Positions 17,106 to 25,769 of a stretch of DNA of 64,000 nucleotides are shown here, piece after piece; within the stretch, counting starts at the first letter, position 1; each line of letters begins with the position of its first letter. The stretch lies in NCBI GenBank assembly GCA_045542415.1, contig JAZQKZ010000099.1, forward strand, positions 40,369-104,368, given 5' to 3'. The translations under genes were made by a program, and so were the position numbers. The notes below the pieces were generated by a model. It saw only the letters and a list, made by a program, of their open reading frames with translations, was not told the DNA's origin and made no database searches. This DNA is from UMGS1958 sp045542415. GTDB lineage: Bacteria; Bacillota; Clostridia; UBA1381.

Positions 17106-17139
17106 ATTAAATAGATAATCAATAAAAAGGAAAGATAAG

Positions 17140-19683
17140 ATGAAAAGACTTGTAATAGGCATAATAGCTCATGTCGATTCGGGAAAGACCACTCTTTCTG
17201 AGGGCTTGCTTTATACGGCAGGAGAAATCCGCCGTCTTGGACGTGTTGATCACGGAGATACCTTTCTTGATACGAATGAAATAGAGCGTGACAGGGGGAT
17301 TACCATATTTTCAAAGCAGGCAATCCTGACACTGGACGACAGTGAGTTTACGCTTCTCGATACTCCGGGACATGTGGATTTCAGTGCAGAAACCGAAAGA
17401 ACTTTGCAGGTGCTTGATTATGCAATACTTGTAATCAGCGGAACGGATGGAGTGCAAAGCCATACGGAAACTCTTTGGAAGCTTCTGAAAAGGTACGGAA
17501 TACCTACGTTTATTTTTGTAAATAAGATGGATATTTCTCAAAGGTCAAGGGAGGAATTGCTTGAACAGCTTGCATCAAGGCTTGATGAAGGGTGCGTGGA
17601 TTTCACCGATGGCACCGGCTCGGAGGAGTTTTGTGAAAGTGCGGCAATGTGTGACGAGGACGTAATGCAGGAATTTCTTGAGAATGCATCGGTATCGGAT
17701 AAGGCACTGCAAAGAGCAATATTCAAAAGAAATATTTATCCGTGTTATTTCGGATCGGCATTGAAGCTTGAGGGTGTTAAGGAATTTCTTGAGGGCGTTA
17801 ACCGTTACAGCGAAGAAAACGGCTACGGTGATGAATTTGCTGCTAAAGTATTCAAGATTTCTGAGGATGAGAGGGGAACACGCCTTACGCATATGAAAAT
17901 TACGGGCGGAAAGCTGAATGTTAAGGATATGCTTCACGGCAGTGACTGGAATGAAAAGGTAAATCAGATACGAATATATTCGGGAGTAAAGTTCAGTACG
18001 ACGGATACGGCACTTCCGGGTGAAATCTGTGTAGTGACGGGACTGACCAATACACGTCCGGGTGACGGTTTGGGTGCAGAGAGAGACACCGGAAAAATGA
18101 CACTGGAGCCTGTGCTTACCTATGAGGTCATACTGCCCGGAGAAGTGAATGTACATTCAGGGCTTGCAAAGCTGAGAAAGCTTGAAGAGGAAGAGCCTCA
18201 GCTTCACGTTGTCTGGAATGCACAGCTGCGTGAAATCCATTTGCAGCTGATGGGCGAGGTTCAGCTTGAGGTTTTAAAGCGTATTATCGCAGAGCGGTTT
18301 GATATGCAGGTGGAGTTCGGTCAGGGCAGTATCACATATAAGGAGACAATTGCCGAAGCTGTTGAGGGTATCGGTCACTATGAGCCTCTTCGTCATTATG
18401 CGGAGGTGCATCTTGCACTTGAGCCGCTACCAAGAGGCAGCGGTCTGAAATTTGAAACGGATTGCAGTGAGGACGTGCTTGACAGAAATTGGCAGCGTCT
18501 TATTATGACACATCTGCTTGAAAAGACACATGTGGGAGTGCTGACAGGCTCACCGATAACGGATATAAAAATTACACTCATTGCCGGACGTGCACACTTA
18601 AAGCATACTGAGGGCGGCGATTTCAGGCAGGCGACCTACAGAGCCATCCGACATGGATTAAGACGGGCAAAAAGCATCCTCTTAGAGCCTTGGTACAGTT
18701 TTACGTTGACAATTCCGTCTGAATGTGTTGGACGTGCTATGACTGATATAAGTCAGATGGGCGGAGAAATGGAAACTCCGGAGGCTGACGGTGAAATGTC
18801 GGTAATCAAGGGCAGTGCCGCTGTCGCAAAAATGCGTGATTATCACAGTGAGGTAATAAGCTACACAAAGGGTAAGGGCAGGCTTGCGTGCGTATTAAAG
18901 GGATATCAGGAATGCGTAGAGCAGGAGGAAATTGTGAGCAGCATAGGATATGACTGCGACGCTGACCTTGAAAATACAGCGGATTCGGTATTTTGCTCTC
19001 ACGGTGCCGGATTTAGTGTTAAGTGGGATCAGGTGCATGAGTATGCACACATAGATACGGGCTTCGGACGTGAAAAGGAAGAGGAGCTTACGCCCATTGC
19101 AGCACCGTCGGGCTCGTCTGTAACAGCGACAGACGAGGAGCTTTTGAGAATATTTGAAAGAACCTACGGAAAGATAAAGCAAAAGACCTATACGCCGCTA
19201 AATACAAGGCATGAGGCAGTAGAAAAGAAACAGCTGAAAATGCCGCCAATCCCGAACGAGCCGGAATACCTGTTAGTTGACGGATATAATATAATATTCG
19301 CATGGGAGGATTTTAAGGAAGTAAATTCAGAGATTCTGGATCATGCCAGAAACCGCCTGATAAACAGACTTAGCAATTATTGCGGAGTGCGCAAATGTGA
19401 GCTTATACTTGTGTTCGACGCATACAAGGTCAAGGGCAATCCGGGAAGCGTGGAAAAGATTGACAATATTAATGTCGTATATACAAAAGAGGCAGAGACG
19501 GCTGATATGTATATAGAGCGAGTGACGCACGAGCTGGGAAAAAAGCACAGAGTGAGAGTTGCGACCTCTGACTCGGTTGAACAGATAATCATTATGGGCA
19601 AGGGTGCGCAGAGAATAAGTGCATCAGCATTTTTGCATGAAGTAGAGCTGGTTGAAGCAGCAATACGGGAGTTTATAGGATAA
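17140..19683 (+). CDS. TetM-like translational GTPase fused to a YacP/Rae1-like NYN nuclease domain
   Basis: Protein of 847 residues in two parts. Residues 1 to about 640 are an EF-G/TetM-type ribosome-binding GTPase: G1 AHVDSGKTT (10-18), switch I ERDRGITIF, G3 DTPGHVDF, G4 NKMD, and EF-G-like later domains with a TetM-style domain IV. After a linker, about 708-847 match the NYN/PIN-like family of Bacillus YacP (Rae1), an endoribonuclease that cuts mRNA in the ribosomal A site. Acidic motifs LVDGYN, LVFDAYKVKG, EAETADMYIE and VATSDSVEQ are all present. Tetracycline-protection proteins end near residue 640, so resistance is not the obvious function. I infer a factor that enters the A site and delivers nuclease activity. 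A GGAAAG ribosome site precedes the ATG. Confidence 0.85.
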   Translation: MKRLVIGIIAHVDSGKTTLSEGLLYTAGEIRRLGRVDHGDTFLDTNEIERDRGITIFSKQAILTLDDSEFTLLDTPGHVDFSAETERTLQVLDYAILVISGTDGVQSHTETLWKLLKRYGIPTFIFVNKMDISQRSREELLEQLASRLDEGCVDFTDGTGSEEFCESAAMCDEDVMQEFLENASVSDKALQRAIFKRNIYPCYFGSALKLEGVKEFLEGVNRYSEENGYGDEFAAKVFKISEDERGTRLTHMKITGGKLNVKDMLHGSDWNEKVNQIRIYSGVKFSTTDTALPGEICVVTGLTNTRPGDGLGAERDTGKMTLEPVLTYEVILPGEVNVHSGLAKLRKLEEEEPQLHVVWNAQLREIHLQLMGEVQLEVLKRIIAERFDMQVEFGQGSITYKETIAEAVEGIGHYEPLRHYAEVHLALEPLPRGSGLKFETDCSEDVLDRNWQRLIMTHLLEKTHVGVLTGSPITDIKITLIAGRAHLKHTEGGDFRQATYRAIRHGLRRAKSILLEPWYSFTLTIPSECVGRAMTDISQMGGEMETPEADGEMSVIKGSAAVAKMRDYHSEVISYTKGKGRLACVLKGYQECVEQEEIVSSIGYDCDADLENTADSVFCSHGAGFSVKWDQVHEYAHIDTGFGREKEEELTPIAAPSGSSVTATDEELLRIFERTYGKIKQKTYTPLNTRHEAVEKKQLKMPPIPNEPEYLLVDGYNIIFAWEDFKEVNSEILDHARNRLINRLSNYCGVRKCELILVFDAYKVKGNPGSVEKIDNINVVYTKEAETADMYIERVTHELGKKHRVRVATSDSVEQIIIMGKGAQRISASAFLHEVELVEAAIREFIG

Positions 19684-19689
19684 GCAGGT

Positions 19690-19720
19690 CTCCTGCGGCT
19701 ATTATGCCGCAGGAGGTTTT
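19690..19720 (+). terminator. Terminator after the GTPase-nuclease gene
   Basis: CTCCTGCGGC (19690-19699) pairs perfectly with GCCGCAGGAG (19706-19715), followed by GTTTT. Confidence 0.9.
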
Positions 19721-19787
19721 ATTTAGCGACCGTTTTGAACTTGACATCAATGGGATTTTATCTTGTATCCATTTATGTTGGTACAAG

Positions 19788-19827
19788 CAAAATGCACGCA
19801 GTAGTAGAGGTAAGTGGGTGCATTTTG
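19788..19827 (+). repeat. 10-bp inverted repeat upstream of the capsule promoter
   Basis: CAAAATGCAC (19788-19797) and GTGCATTTTG (19818-19827) are exact reverse complements with a 20-base loop. They sit about 150 bases upstream of the promoter. This could be a regulator-binding site or the remains of a terminator or element. Confidence 0.5.
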
Positions 19828-19972
19828 TGAGGTGTTGTGTTCGCAGAAAAGCATGGAGATAGAGCATTCCGTGAAAATGGGCTTCTTTTTTATCATTCAA
19901 ATGTAAAAATAGTGTAAATTTTGTGATGGATTGATTGGTTTTTGTTATTAAAGACGTTTTTTTGATAGGTAC

Positions 19973-20001
19973 TTGATTTTTTGAGGTGATAGTGATATAA
20001 T
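19973..20001 (+). promoter_or_regulatory. Sigma-A promoter of the first polysaccharide locus
   Basis: TTGATT (19973-19978), 17-base spacer, TATAAT (19996-20001). The transcript should start about 35 bases before the aminotransferase start. Because genes downstream are closely packed or overlapping for much of the locus, this may drive a very long transcript. Confidence 0.75.
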
Positions 20002-20041
20002 AATTATATATATATGTAACGATATGAATGGAAGTGTAGAA

Positions 20042-21169
20042 ATGGAAAGAAAAATTTGGCTTTCATCACCGTGTATGTGCGGTGAAGAGCAGAAATATAT
20101 TCAGGAAGCATTTGAAACTAACTGGATTGCTCCGTTGGGGACGAATGTTACGGAGTTTGAAAACTCGTTGAAATCATATCTTGGAATTAATGGTGCAGTT
20201 GCGATGAGTGCAGGAACTGCGGCCATACATATGGCTCTGAGAGCTTTAGGGGTGACAGACGGAGATATTGTTTTCTGTCAGTCTATGACGTTCAGTGCGA
20301 GTGCAAATCCGATAATTTATCAGAACGGAACACCTGTTTTTATAGACAGTGAACCGGATACATGGAACATGAGTCCGGATGCCCTTAGGCGTGCATTTGA
20401 AAAGTACCCCAATCCCAAGGCGGTTATATTGGTGCATTTGTACGGTACTCCTGCAAAGATGGATGAAATAATGGAGATTTGTGCAGAGCATAATGTTCCC
20501 ATTATAGAGGATGCGGCAGAGGCTTTGGGTGCTGAATACAACGGCAGAAAGCTTGGTTCGTTCGGCGAATATGGAATACTTTCATTTAATGGAAATAAGA
20601 TAATAACGACTTCCGGCGGAGGAATGCTGGTAGGCAATGATGAAGAAAGGCTCAAGACGGTATTGAAGTGGATAACTCAGTCAAGAGAACCGGCTAAATG
20701 GTATCAGCATGAGGAGCTTGGCTACAACTATCGTATGAGTAACGTTGTAGCGGGTATCGGCAGAGGTCAGATGACGGTACTTGAGAATCATGTTGAACAA
20801 AAAACAAATATATATAATAGGTATAAAAAAGCTTTCAACGGTCTGCCTATAACAATGCAGCCATATGAAGAAGGTACAAAGCCGAATCATTGGCTTAGCG
20901 CCATGACTATCGATGAGGACTGTGATATAAGTCCGTTTGCGATAATGGATAAGCTGGCAGAGGAGAATGTAGAATCACGTCCGATATGGAAGCCTATGCA
21001 TATGCAGCCGTTCTATAAGGATTGCGATTACTTTGCACATAATGAGGATGGTTCAAGTGTGAGCGAAGATATTTTTGCAAGGGGACTTTGTCTTCCAAGT
21101 GATTTCTATCCGCAGATGACAATGGAGGAGCATGATGAGATTATTAGGATAATCAAGGAGATGTTCTGA
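20042..21169 (+). CDS. DegT/DnrJ/EryC1 PLP aminotransferase, PglE-like
   Basis: Sugar aminotransferase of 375 residues, predicted to convert a UDP-4-keto-6-deoxy-HexNAc to the 4-amino sugar. The PLP lysine is Lys186 in SFNGNKIITTSGGG. Also visible are the substrate region SAGTAAIHMALRALG and EDAAEALGAEY. The start at 20042 has GGAAG 7 bases upstream; an in-frame ATG at 20024 is less well placed. The next two genes are PglC-like and PglD-like, the set that makes and loads bacillosamine-type sugar (UDP-QuiNAc4NAc). The 4,6-dehydratase PglF is not in the window, so it must be encoded elsewhere. Confidence 0.88.
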   Translation: MERKIWLSSPCMCGEEQKYIQEAFETNWIAPLGTNVTEFENSLKSYLGINGAVAMSAGTAAIHMALRALGVTDGDIVFCQSMTFSASANPIIYQNGTPVFIDSEPDTWNMSPDALRRAFEKYPNPKAVILVHLYGTPAKMDEIMEICAEHNVPIIEDAAEALGAEYNGRKLGSFGEYGILSFNGNKIITTSGGGMLVGNDEERLKTVLKWITQSREPAKWYQHEELGYNYRMSNVVAGIGRGQMTVLENHVEQKTNIYNRYKKAFNGLPITMQPYEEGTKPNHWLSAMTIDEDCDISPFAIMDKLAEENVESRPIWKPMHMQPFYKDCDYFAHNEDGSSVSEDIFARGLCLPSDFYPQMTMEEHDEIIRIIKEMF

Positions 21170-21789
21170 TGTATAGAAGATACATAAAAAGACCGATGGA
21201 TTTTGTGCTGTCTTTAATTGCCATAATTTGTCTGTCACCGATATTGATCATTACTGCCTTGCTTGTAAGAATCAAGCTTGGAAGTCCGGTGCTGTTTTCG
21301 CAGGAAAGACCCGGTAAGGATGAAAAGATTTTCAGGATGTATAAGTTCCGTTCAATGACAGATGAGCGTGATGAGAACGGTGAGCTTTTACCGGACGAGG
21401 TGAGATTGACCGGGTTTGGAAAGCTGTTAAGAAAAACAAGTCTTGACGAGTTGCCGGAGTTATTCTGTATTTTGAAAGGTGATATGAGTATAGTAGGTCC
21501 AAGACCGTTATTGGTCAGATATCTTGAAAGATACAACGAGCATCAGAAGAGACGCCATGAGGTACGTCCAGGACTGAGCGGACTTGCACAGGTGAACGGC
21601 AGAAATGCAATAAGCTGGGAAGAAAAGTTTGACTACGATGTGAAATATGTGGATAACATCACGTTTATTGGTGATGTGAAGATTATTTTGCTTACGGTCT
21701 GGAAAGCTTTTGTGAAAGAAGAGGGTATCAGTGCTGAGGGACAGGCAACCATGAGTGAGTTTATGGGTACGGAAGCAGAAGTTGAATGA
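21169..21789 (+). CDS. Initiating phosphoglycosyltransferase, PglC-like
   Basis: Monotopic bacterial sugar transferase of 206 residues that moves a sugar-1-phosphate from a UDP-sugar to undecaprenyl phosphate, the first step of the repeat unit. It has one N-terminal hydrophobic re-entrant helix (about 11-32), then the family motifs KFRSMTDERDENGELL, the catalytic Asp-Glu in SLDELPELF, and GDMSIVGPRPLL. The length equals minimal PglC rather than larger WbaP types. It overlaps the aminotransferase stop by one base (TGATG). Being beside PglE and PglD homologues, the sugar is likely a diacetamido-trideoxy hexose. Confidence 0.9.
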   Translation: MYRRYIKRPMDFVLSLIAIICLSPILIITALLVRIKLGSPVLFSQERPGKDEKIFRMYKFRSMTDERDENGELLPDEVRLTGFGKLLRKTSLDELPELFCILKGDMSIVGPRPLLVRYLERYNEHQKRRHEVRPGLSGLAQVNGRNAISWEEKFDYDVKYVDNITFIGDVKIILLTVWKAFVKEEGISAEGQATMSEFMGTEAEVE

Positions 21790-21790
21790 T

Positions 21791-22384
21791 ATGAATAAAA
21801 AGGTTATTATTATAGGGGCCAGCGGTCATGGCAAGGTTGTTGCTGATATTGTCAGAAGAAGAGGCGACAACGTTGTCGGATTTCTTGATGATGATACGTC
21901 AAAACCGGGAGTTATCGGAACTGTTGATGACTTGATTAAGTATCAGGAGTGCAGCTTCATTATTGCAATAGGAAATAATGACATACGAAAAAGAATTGCT
22001 GAGACATACAGTGATTTGAATTACTATACAGCAATACACCCGACCGCAGTTATAGGTGAAAATGTCAGCATCGGTGCAGGAACAGTCGTTATGGCAAATG
22101 CAGTAATAAATCCTGCGGTATCGATTGGCAAGCATTGTATTATCAATACAGCAGCTGTGGTGGAGCATGATAATATATTGGAGAGTTATGTACATATTTC
22201 GCCCAAAGCGGTGCTGTGCGGTACGGTGATAGTGGAAGAAAGAGTACACATTGGTGCGGCGGCAGTGGTGAAGAATAATTTGTCAATTGCTGCCGGTACG
22301 CTTATTGGCGTAGGTGCTGCTGTTGTGAAGAATATAGATAAAGCCGGAGTGTATGCAGGTGTACCTGCTAAGGAGTTAAAGTAA
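21791..22384 (+). CDS. Sugar O/N-acetyltransferase, PglD-like
   Basis: Left-handed beta-helix acetyltransferase of 197 residues. The N-terminal Rossmann-like part (KKVIIIGASGHGKVVADIV) binds the UDP-4-amino-sugar, and the hexapeptide domain starts near residue 80. The likely catalytic His lies in NTAAVVEHDN, as in PglD. It should acetylate the 4-amino group made by the gene at 20042. The start at 21791 (MNKKVI) restores the normal N-terminus; a frame from 21755 would overlap the previous gene by 35 bases. The ribosome site is weak, so translation is probably coupled. Confidence 0.85.
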   Translation: MNKKVIIIGASGHGKVVADIVRRRGDNVVGFLDDDTSKPGVIGTVDDLIKYQECSFIIAIGNNDIRKRIAETYSDLNYYTAIHPTAVIGENVSIGAGTVVMANAVINPAVSIGKHCIINTAAVVEHDNILESYVHISPKAVLCGTVIVEERVHIGAAAVVKNNLSIAAGTLIGVGAAVVKNIDKAGVYAGVPAKELK

Positions 22385-23482
22385 ATGCGTGTTTTGGTTT
22401 TAGCTAATTTTGATGTTGGATTGTATAATTTTCGCAAGGAATTACTACAGACTTTTTTAGATAAAGGATTTGAGGTCTTTATTTCTCTGCCTCAAGGTGA
22501 GCGTGTAAGTGATCTTGTAGATATGGGATGTGTATTTATTGAAACCGCAGTAAACAGGCGTGGGACAAATATTAAAGAGGATTTGGGTCTTATAAAGAAA
22601 TACAGGCAAATAATGAAAGAAATTTGTCCGGATGTTGTGCTTTCATATACAATAAAGCCGAATGTATATGGTGGTATGGCGGCTGCAAGTCTGAAGATTC
22701 CATATATAGCCAATGTTACGGGACTTGGTACTTCTATAGAGAATAAAGGAATATTACCGATACTTACAAAGCTATTATATAAAATCGGTCTCAGAAAGAG
22801 CAGCTGTGTATTTTTTCAAAACAGTACCAATAGAGCTTTTTTTATAAATAACAAAATTGTACGAGGAAAACACAGACTTATTCCCGGGTCAGGTGTGAAC
22901 CTGAATCAATTTAAGGTGTTGGAATATCCCGAAGGGGATTCAGTAGATTTTGTGTTTATATCAAGAGTAATGAAAGATAAGGGAATAGACCATTATCTGG
23001 AGGCGGCAGAGGCTATAAAGACAAAATACCCAAATACGAATTTCCATATATGCGGTTTTTGCGAAGAGTCATATGAAGAGATTTTAAAACAGAAACACAA
23101 TGCCGGAGTAGTAGTATGTCATGGTATGGTTTCGGATATAAAGGGCATTTTGCGGGATGTGCATTGTATTGTTCTGCCTACATATCATGAGGGAATGTCG
23201 AATGTTCTGCAGGAGGCTTCTGCAAGTGGCAGACCATGCTTGTGTTCTGATATACCGGGATGCAGAGAGATTGTGAATGACGGAGAGACGGGATTTTTGT
23301 TTGAATCGAAGAGTACACAAAGTCTTATTGATGCAATGGAAAGATTTCTTGCATTGTCTTATGAAGAACATAAACGAATGGGACTAAATGCCAGAGAAAA
23401 AGTTGAAAAAGAATTCAGTCGTCAGATTATTATCGACGCATACATGGAAGAAATAAATAAAATAACGGAGGCAGTAAAATGA
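22385..23482 (+). CDS. GT4 family glycosyltransferase, PglA/WbpU-like
   Basis: Retaining glycosyltransferase of 365 residues with a GT-B fold. The N-terminus MRVLVLANFDVGLYNFRKELL and the TYHEGMSNVLQEASASGRPCL segment (donor-binding Glu region) are typical of GT4 enzymes that add the second sugar to a lipid-linked HexNAc, such as PglA. Two-domain boundaries fall near residue 170. It starts at the base after the PglD-like stop and overlaps the next gene by 4 bases (ATGA). The position right after the initiating trio suggests it adds sugar two, perhaps GalNAc or GalNAcA. Confidence 0.83.
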   Translation: MRVLVLANFDVGLYNFRKELLQTFLDKGFEVFISLPQGERVSDLVDMGCVFIETAVNRRGTNIKEDLGLIKKYRQIMKEICPDVVLSYTIKPNVYGGMAAASLKIPYIANVTGLGTSIENKGILPILTKLLYKIGLRKSSCVFFQNSTNRAFFINNKIVRGKHRLIPGSGVNLNQFKVLEYPEGDSVDFVFISRVMKDKGIDHYLEAAEAIKTKYPNTNFHICGFCEESYEEILKQKHNAGVVVCHGMVSDIKGILRDVHCIVLPTYHEGMSNVLQEASASGRPCLCSDIPGCREIVNDGETGFLFESKSTQSLIDAMERFLALSYEEHKRMGLNAREKVEKEFSRQIIIDAYMEEINKITEAVK

Positions 23483-24792
23483 ATAACTTATATGAAAAAA
23501 TCATAGCAGGTGAAGAGAAAATATCATTGGTAGGTCTGGGTTATGTGGGAATGCCTATTGCTGTGGCGTTTTCAAAGAAAGTAAAGGTACTGGGCTTTGA
23601 TATAAACGAAAAGAAGATAGAACTGTACAAGTCGGGAATTGACCCGACTAATGAGGTTGGAAATGAAGCGATTGCACAGTGCAGTGTGGATTTTACTGCC
23701 GATCCGGAAAGACTGAAAGAAGCAAAATTTCATATAGTAGCAGTTCCGACTCCGGTTAATGATGACAAAACTCCTGATTTGTCACCGGTTGAGGGGGCAA
23801 GCAGAGTCTTGGGAAAGAGTCTTACAAAGGGTTCAATAGTTGTATATGAATCAACAGTATATCCGGGAGTAACTGAGGATGTATGCGTACCTATTCTTGA
23901 GGCAGAAAGCGGTTTGAAATGCGGTGTTGATTTTAAGGTGGGATATTCACCGGAAAGAATTAACCCGGGCGATAAGGTACATAGACTGGAAACAATTACA
24001 AAGATTGTATCCGGTATGGATGCAGAGACACTTGATGTTGTGGCAAAGGTATATGAGATTGTTGTTGATGCAGGCGTACACAGAGCACAGAGTATCAAGG
24101 TTGCTGAGGCAGCAAAGGTAATTGAGAATAGCCAGCGTGATATCAATATTGCGTTTATGAACGAGTTGTCAATAATATTCAATAAAATGGGCATTGATAC
24201 AAAGTCAGTGCTTGAAGCGGCAGGAACAAAGTGGAATTTCCTTAATTTCTACCCGGGTCTTGTAGGTGGTCACTGTATTGGTGTTGACCCGTATTATCTT
24301 ACATATAAGGCAGAAATGTTAGGGTACCATAGCCAGATTATTCTTGCTGGACGACGTATTAATGATGATATGGGTAAGTATGTTGCTGAAACAGCAGTTA
24401 AGAAGATTATTGCTTCGGGTAAAGCAGTAAAGGGTGCGAGGGTAGCAATTCTTGGATTTACATTTAAGGAAAATTGCCCTGATACAAGAAATACGAAGAT
24501 AATAGATATAGTAAATGAGCTTAAAGAATACGGCATTACACCGATGATAGCAGATCCGGCGGCCGACGCTGAAGAGGCAGAAAAGCTCTATGGTGTAAAA
24601 TTTGCCCAAATGTCAGAAGTAAAGGATATGGATGCCGTTATTCTGGCCGTTGCACATGATGAGTTTAAGAAGCTTACTATGTCAGATATTGATTCGTTCT
24701 ATGGTGACGGTATCAGAATCTTATTGGATATCAAGGGGTTGTTAAGCCGTGAGGAATATGAAGCGGCAGGATACTCATATTGGAGGCTGTAA
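23479..24792 (+). CDS. UDP-N-acetylhexosamine 6-dehydrogenase (WbpO/TviB type)
   Basis: Nucleotide-sugar dehydrogenase of 437 residues that oxidises C6 of UDP-GalNAc or UDP-GlcNAc to a uronic acid with 2 NAD+. Seen: Rossmann motif GLGYVGMPIAVAF, the central helix region, the catalytic cysteine in GGHCIGVDPYYLTYKAE, and the C-terminal domain with GFTFKENCPDTRN. It is paired with the following 4-epimerase as in WbpO-WbpP or TviB-TviC, so the product is probably UDP-GalNAcA. Its start overlaps the upstream gene. Confidence 0.9.
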   Translation: MNNLYEKIIAGEEKISLVGLGYVGMPIAVAFSKKVKVLGFDINEKKIELYKSGIDPTNEVGNEAIAQCSVDFTADPERLKEAKFHIVAVPTPVNDDKTPDLSPVEGASRVLGKSLTKGSIVVYESTVYPGVTEDVCVPILEAESGLKCGVDFKVGYSPERINPGDKVHRLETITKIVSGMDAETLDVVAKVYEIVVDAGVHRAQSIKVAEAAKVIENSQRDINIAFMNELSIIFNKMGIDTKSVLEAAGTKWNFLNFYPGLVGGHCIGVDPYYLTYKAEMLGYHSQIILAGRRINDDMGKYVAETAVKKIIASGKAVKGARVAILGFTFKENCPDTRNTKIIDIVNELKEYGITPMIADPAADAEEAEKLYGVKFAQMSEVKDMDAVILAVAHDEFKKLTMSDIDSFYGDGIRILLDIKGLLSREEYEAAGYSYWRL

Positions 24793-24794
24793 TA

Positions 24795-25769
24795 ATGGGA
24801 TATAAGAATTTGAAGTTTCCCGAAAACTCGTTATTTTTGGTTACGGGCGGCGCAGGATTTATAGGATCTAATTTATGTGAAGCAATCCTGGAAATGGGAT
24901 ATCGTGTACGTTGTCTGGACGATCTTTCAACAGGTAAGCAGGCTAATGTGGATATGTTCTTGGATAATCCGAATTATGAATTTATCAAGGGAGACATAAA
25001 AGATTTAGATACCTGCATGAAAGCATGCGAGGGTGTTGATTATGTGTTGAATCAGGCTGCATGGGGAAGCGTACCGAGAAGTATTGAGATGCCGTTGTTT
25101 TATTGTGCAAACAATATTCTTGGAACTCTTAATATGATGGAGGCAGCGCGTCAGAATGGCGTAAAAAAGTTTGTATATGCATCAAGTTCATCGGTTTATG
25201 GAGATGAGCCTAATCTTCCTAAAAAAGAGGGTAGGGAGGGAAATCTTCTTTCTCCGTATGCACTGACAAAAATGTGCGATGAGGAATGGGGAAAACAATA
25301 TACTAAGCATTACGGTCTTGATACATACGGCATGCGTTATTTTAATGTGTTTGGACGCAGACAGGATCCGAACGGTGCGTATGCAGCTGTTATTCCTAAA
25401 TTTATCAAGCAGCTTTTAAGCGGTGAAACCCCGACAATTAACGGAGACGGTCGTCAAAGCAGGGATTTTACATATATTGAAAATGTAATTGAGGCAAATC
25501 TGAAAGCATGTCTGGCTCCGCATGAAGCAGCGGGACAGGCGTATAACATTGCATATGGTGGCAGAGAGTATCTGTTGGATATTTATAACGGTCTTACAAA
25601 GGCATTAAATGTGGATATTGAACCGAATTTCGGACCTGACCGTGCCGGAGATATAAAGCATAGTAATGCAGATATAAGTAAAGCAAAGGAAATGCTTGGA
25701 TATAATCCTGAGTGGGATTTTAAAAAGGGTATTCAGGCAGCTATAGAGTGGTATAAGGAGAACTTATAA
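24795..25769 (+). CDS. UDP-N-acetylglucosamine 4-epimerase (WbpP/TviC type)
   Basis: Extended short-chain dehydrogenase of 324 residues interconverting UDP-GlcNAc(A) and UDP-GalNAc(A). NAD motif GGAGFIGSNL, and the catalytic Tyr and Lys in SPYALTKMCDEEWG. The WbpP-like features NQAAWGSVPRSIEMP and GDGRQSRDFTYIENV support HexNAc rather than hexose substrates. The start at 24795 has GGAGG 8 bases upstream; a TTG at 24780 is too early. It follows the dehydrogenase closely, so together they supply UDP-GalNAcA for the repeat unit. Confidence 0.9.
   Translation: MGYKNLKFPENSLFLVTGGAGFIGSNLCEAILEMGYRVRCLDDLSTGKQANVDMFLDNPNYEFIKGDIKDLDTCMKACEGVDYVLNQAAWGSVPRSIEMPLFYCANNILGTLNMMEAARQNGVKKFVYASSSSVYGDEPNLPKKEGREGNLLSPYALTKMCDEEWGKQYTKHYGLDTYGMRYFNVFGRRQDPNGAYAAVIPKFIKQLLSGETPTINGDGRQSRDFTYIENVIEANLKACLAPHEAAGQAYNIAYGGREYLLDIYNGLTKALNVDIEPNFGPDRAGDIKHSNADISKAKEMLGYNPEWDFKKGIQAAIEWYKENL

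Larger units (their letters stand above)
19721..20041 (+). other. Intergenic region before the first polysaccharide locus
   Basis: No gene is supported. It holds a perfect 10-bp inverted repeat (19788-19827) and the promoter at 19973-20001. The rest is A/T-rich sequence in which I see no further structure. Confidence 0.6.

Noticed and set aside
17140..19683. Tetracycline resistance gene call
   Set aside because: The GTPase half is TetM-like, but the protein is about 200 residues longer with a nuclease-type domain and has no tet-type leader, so resistance is not supported by sequence alone.
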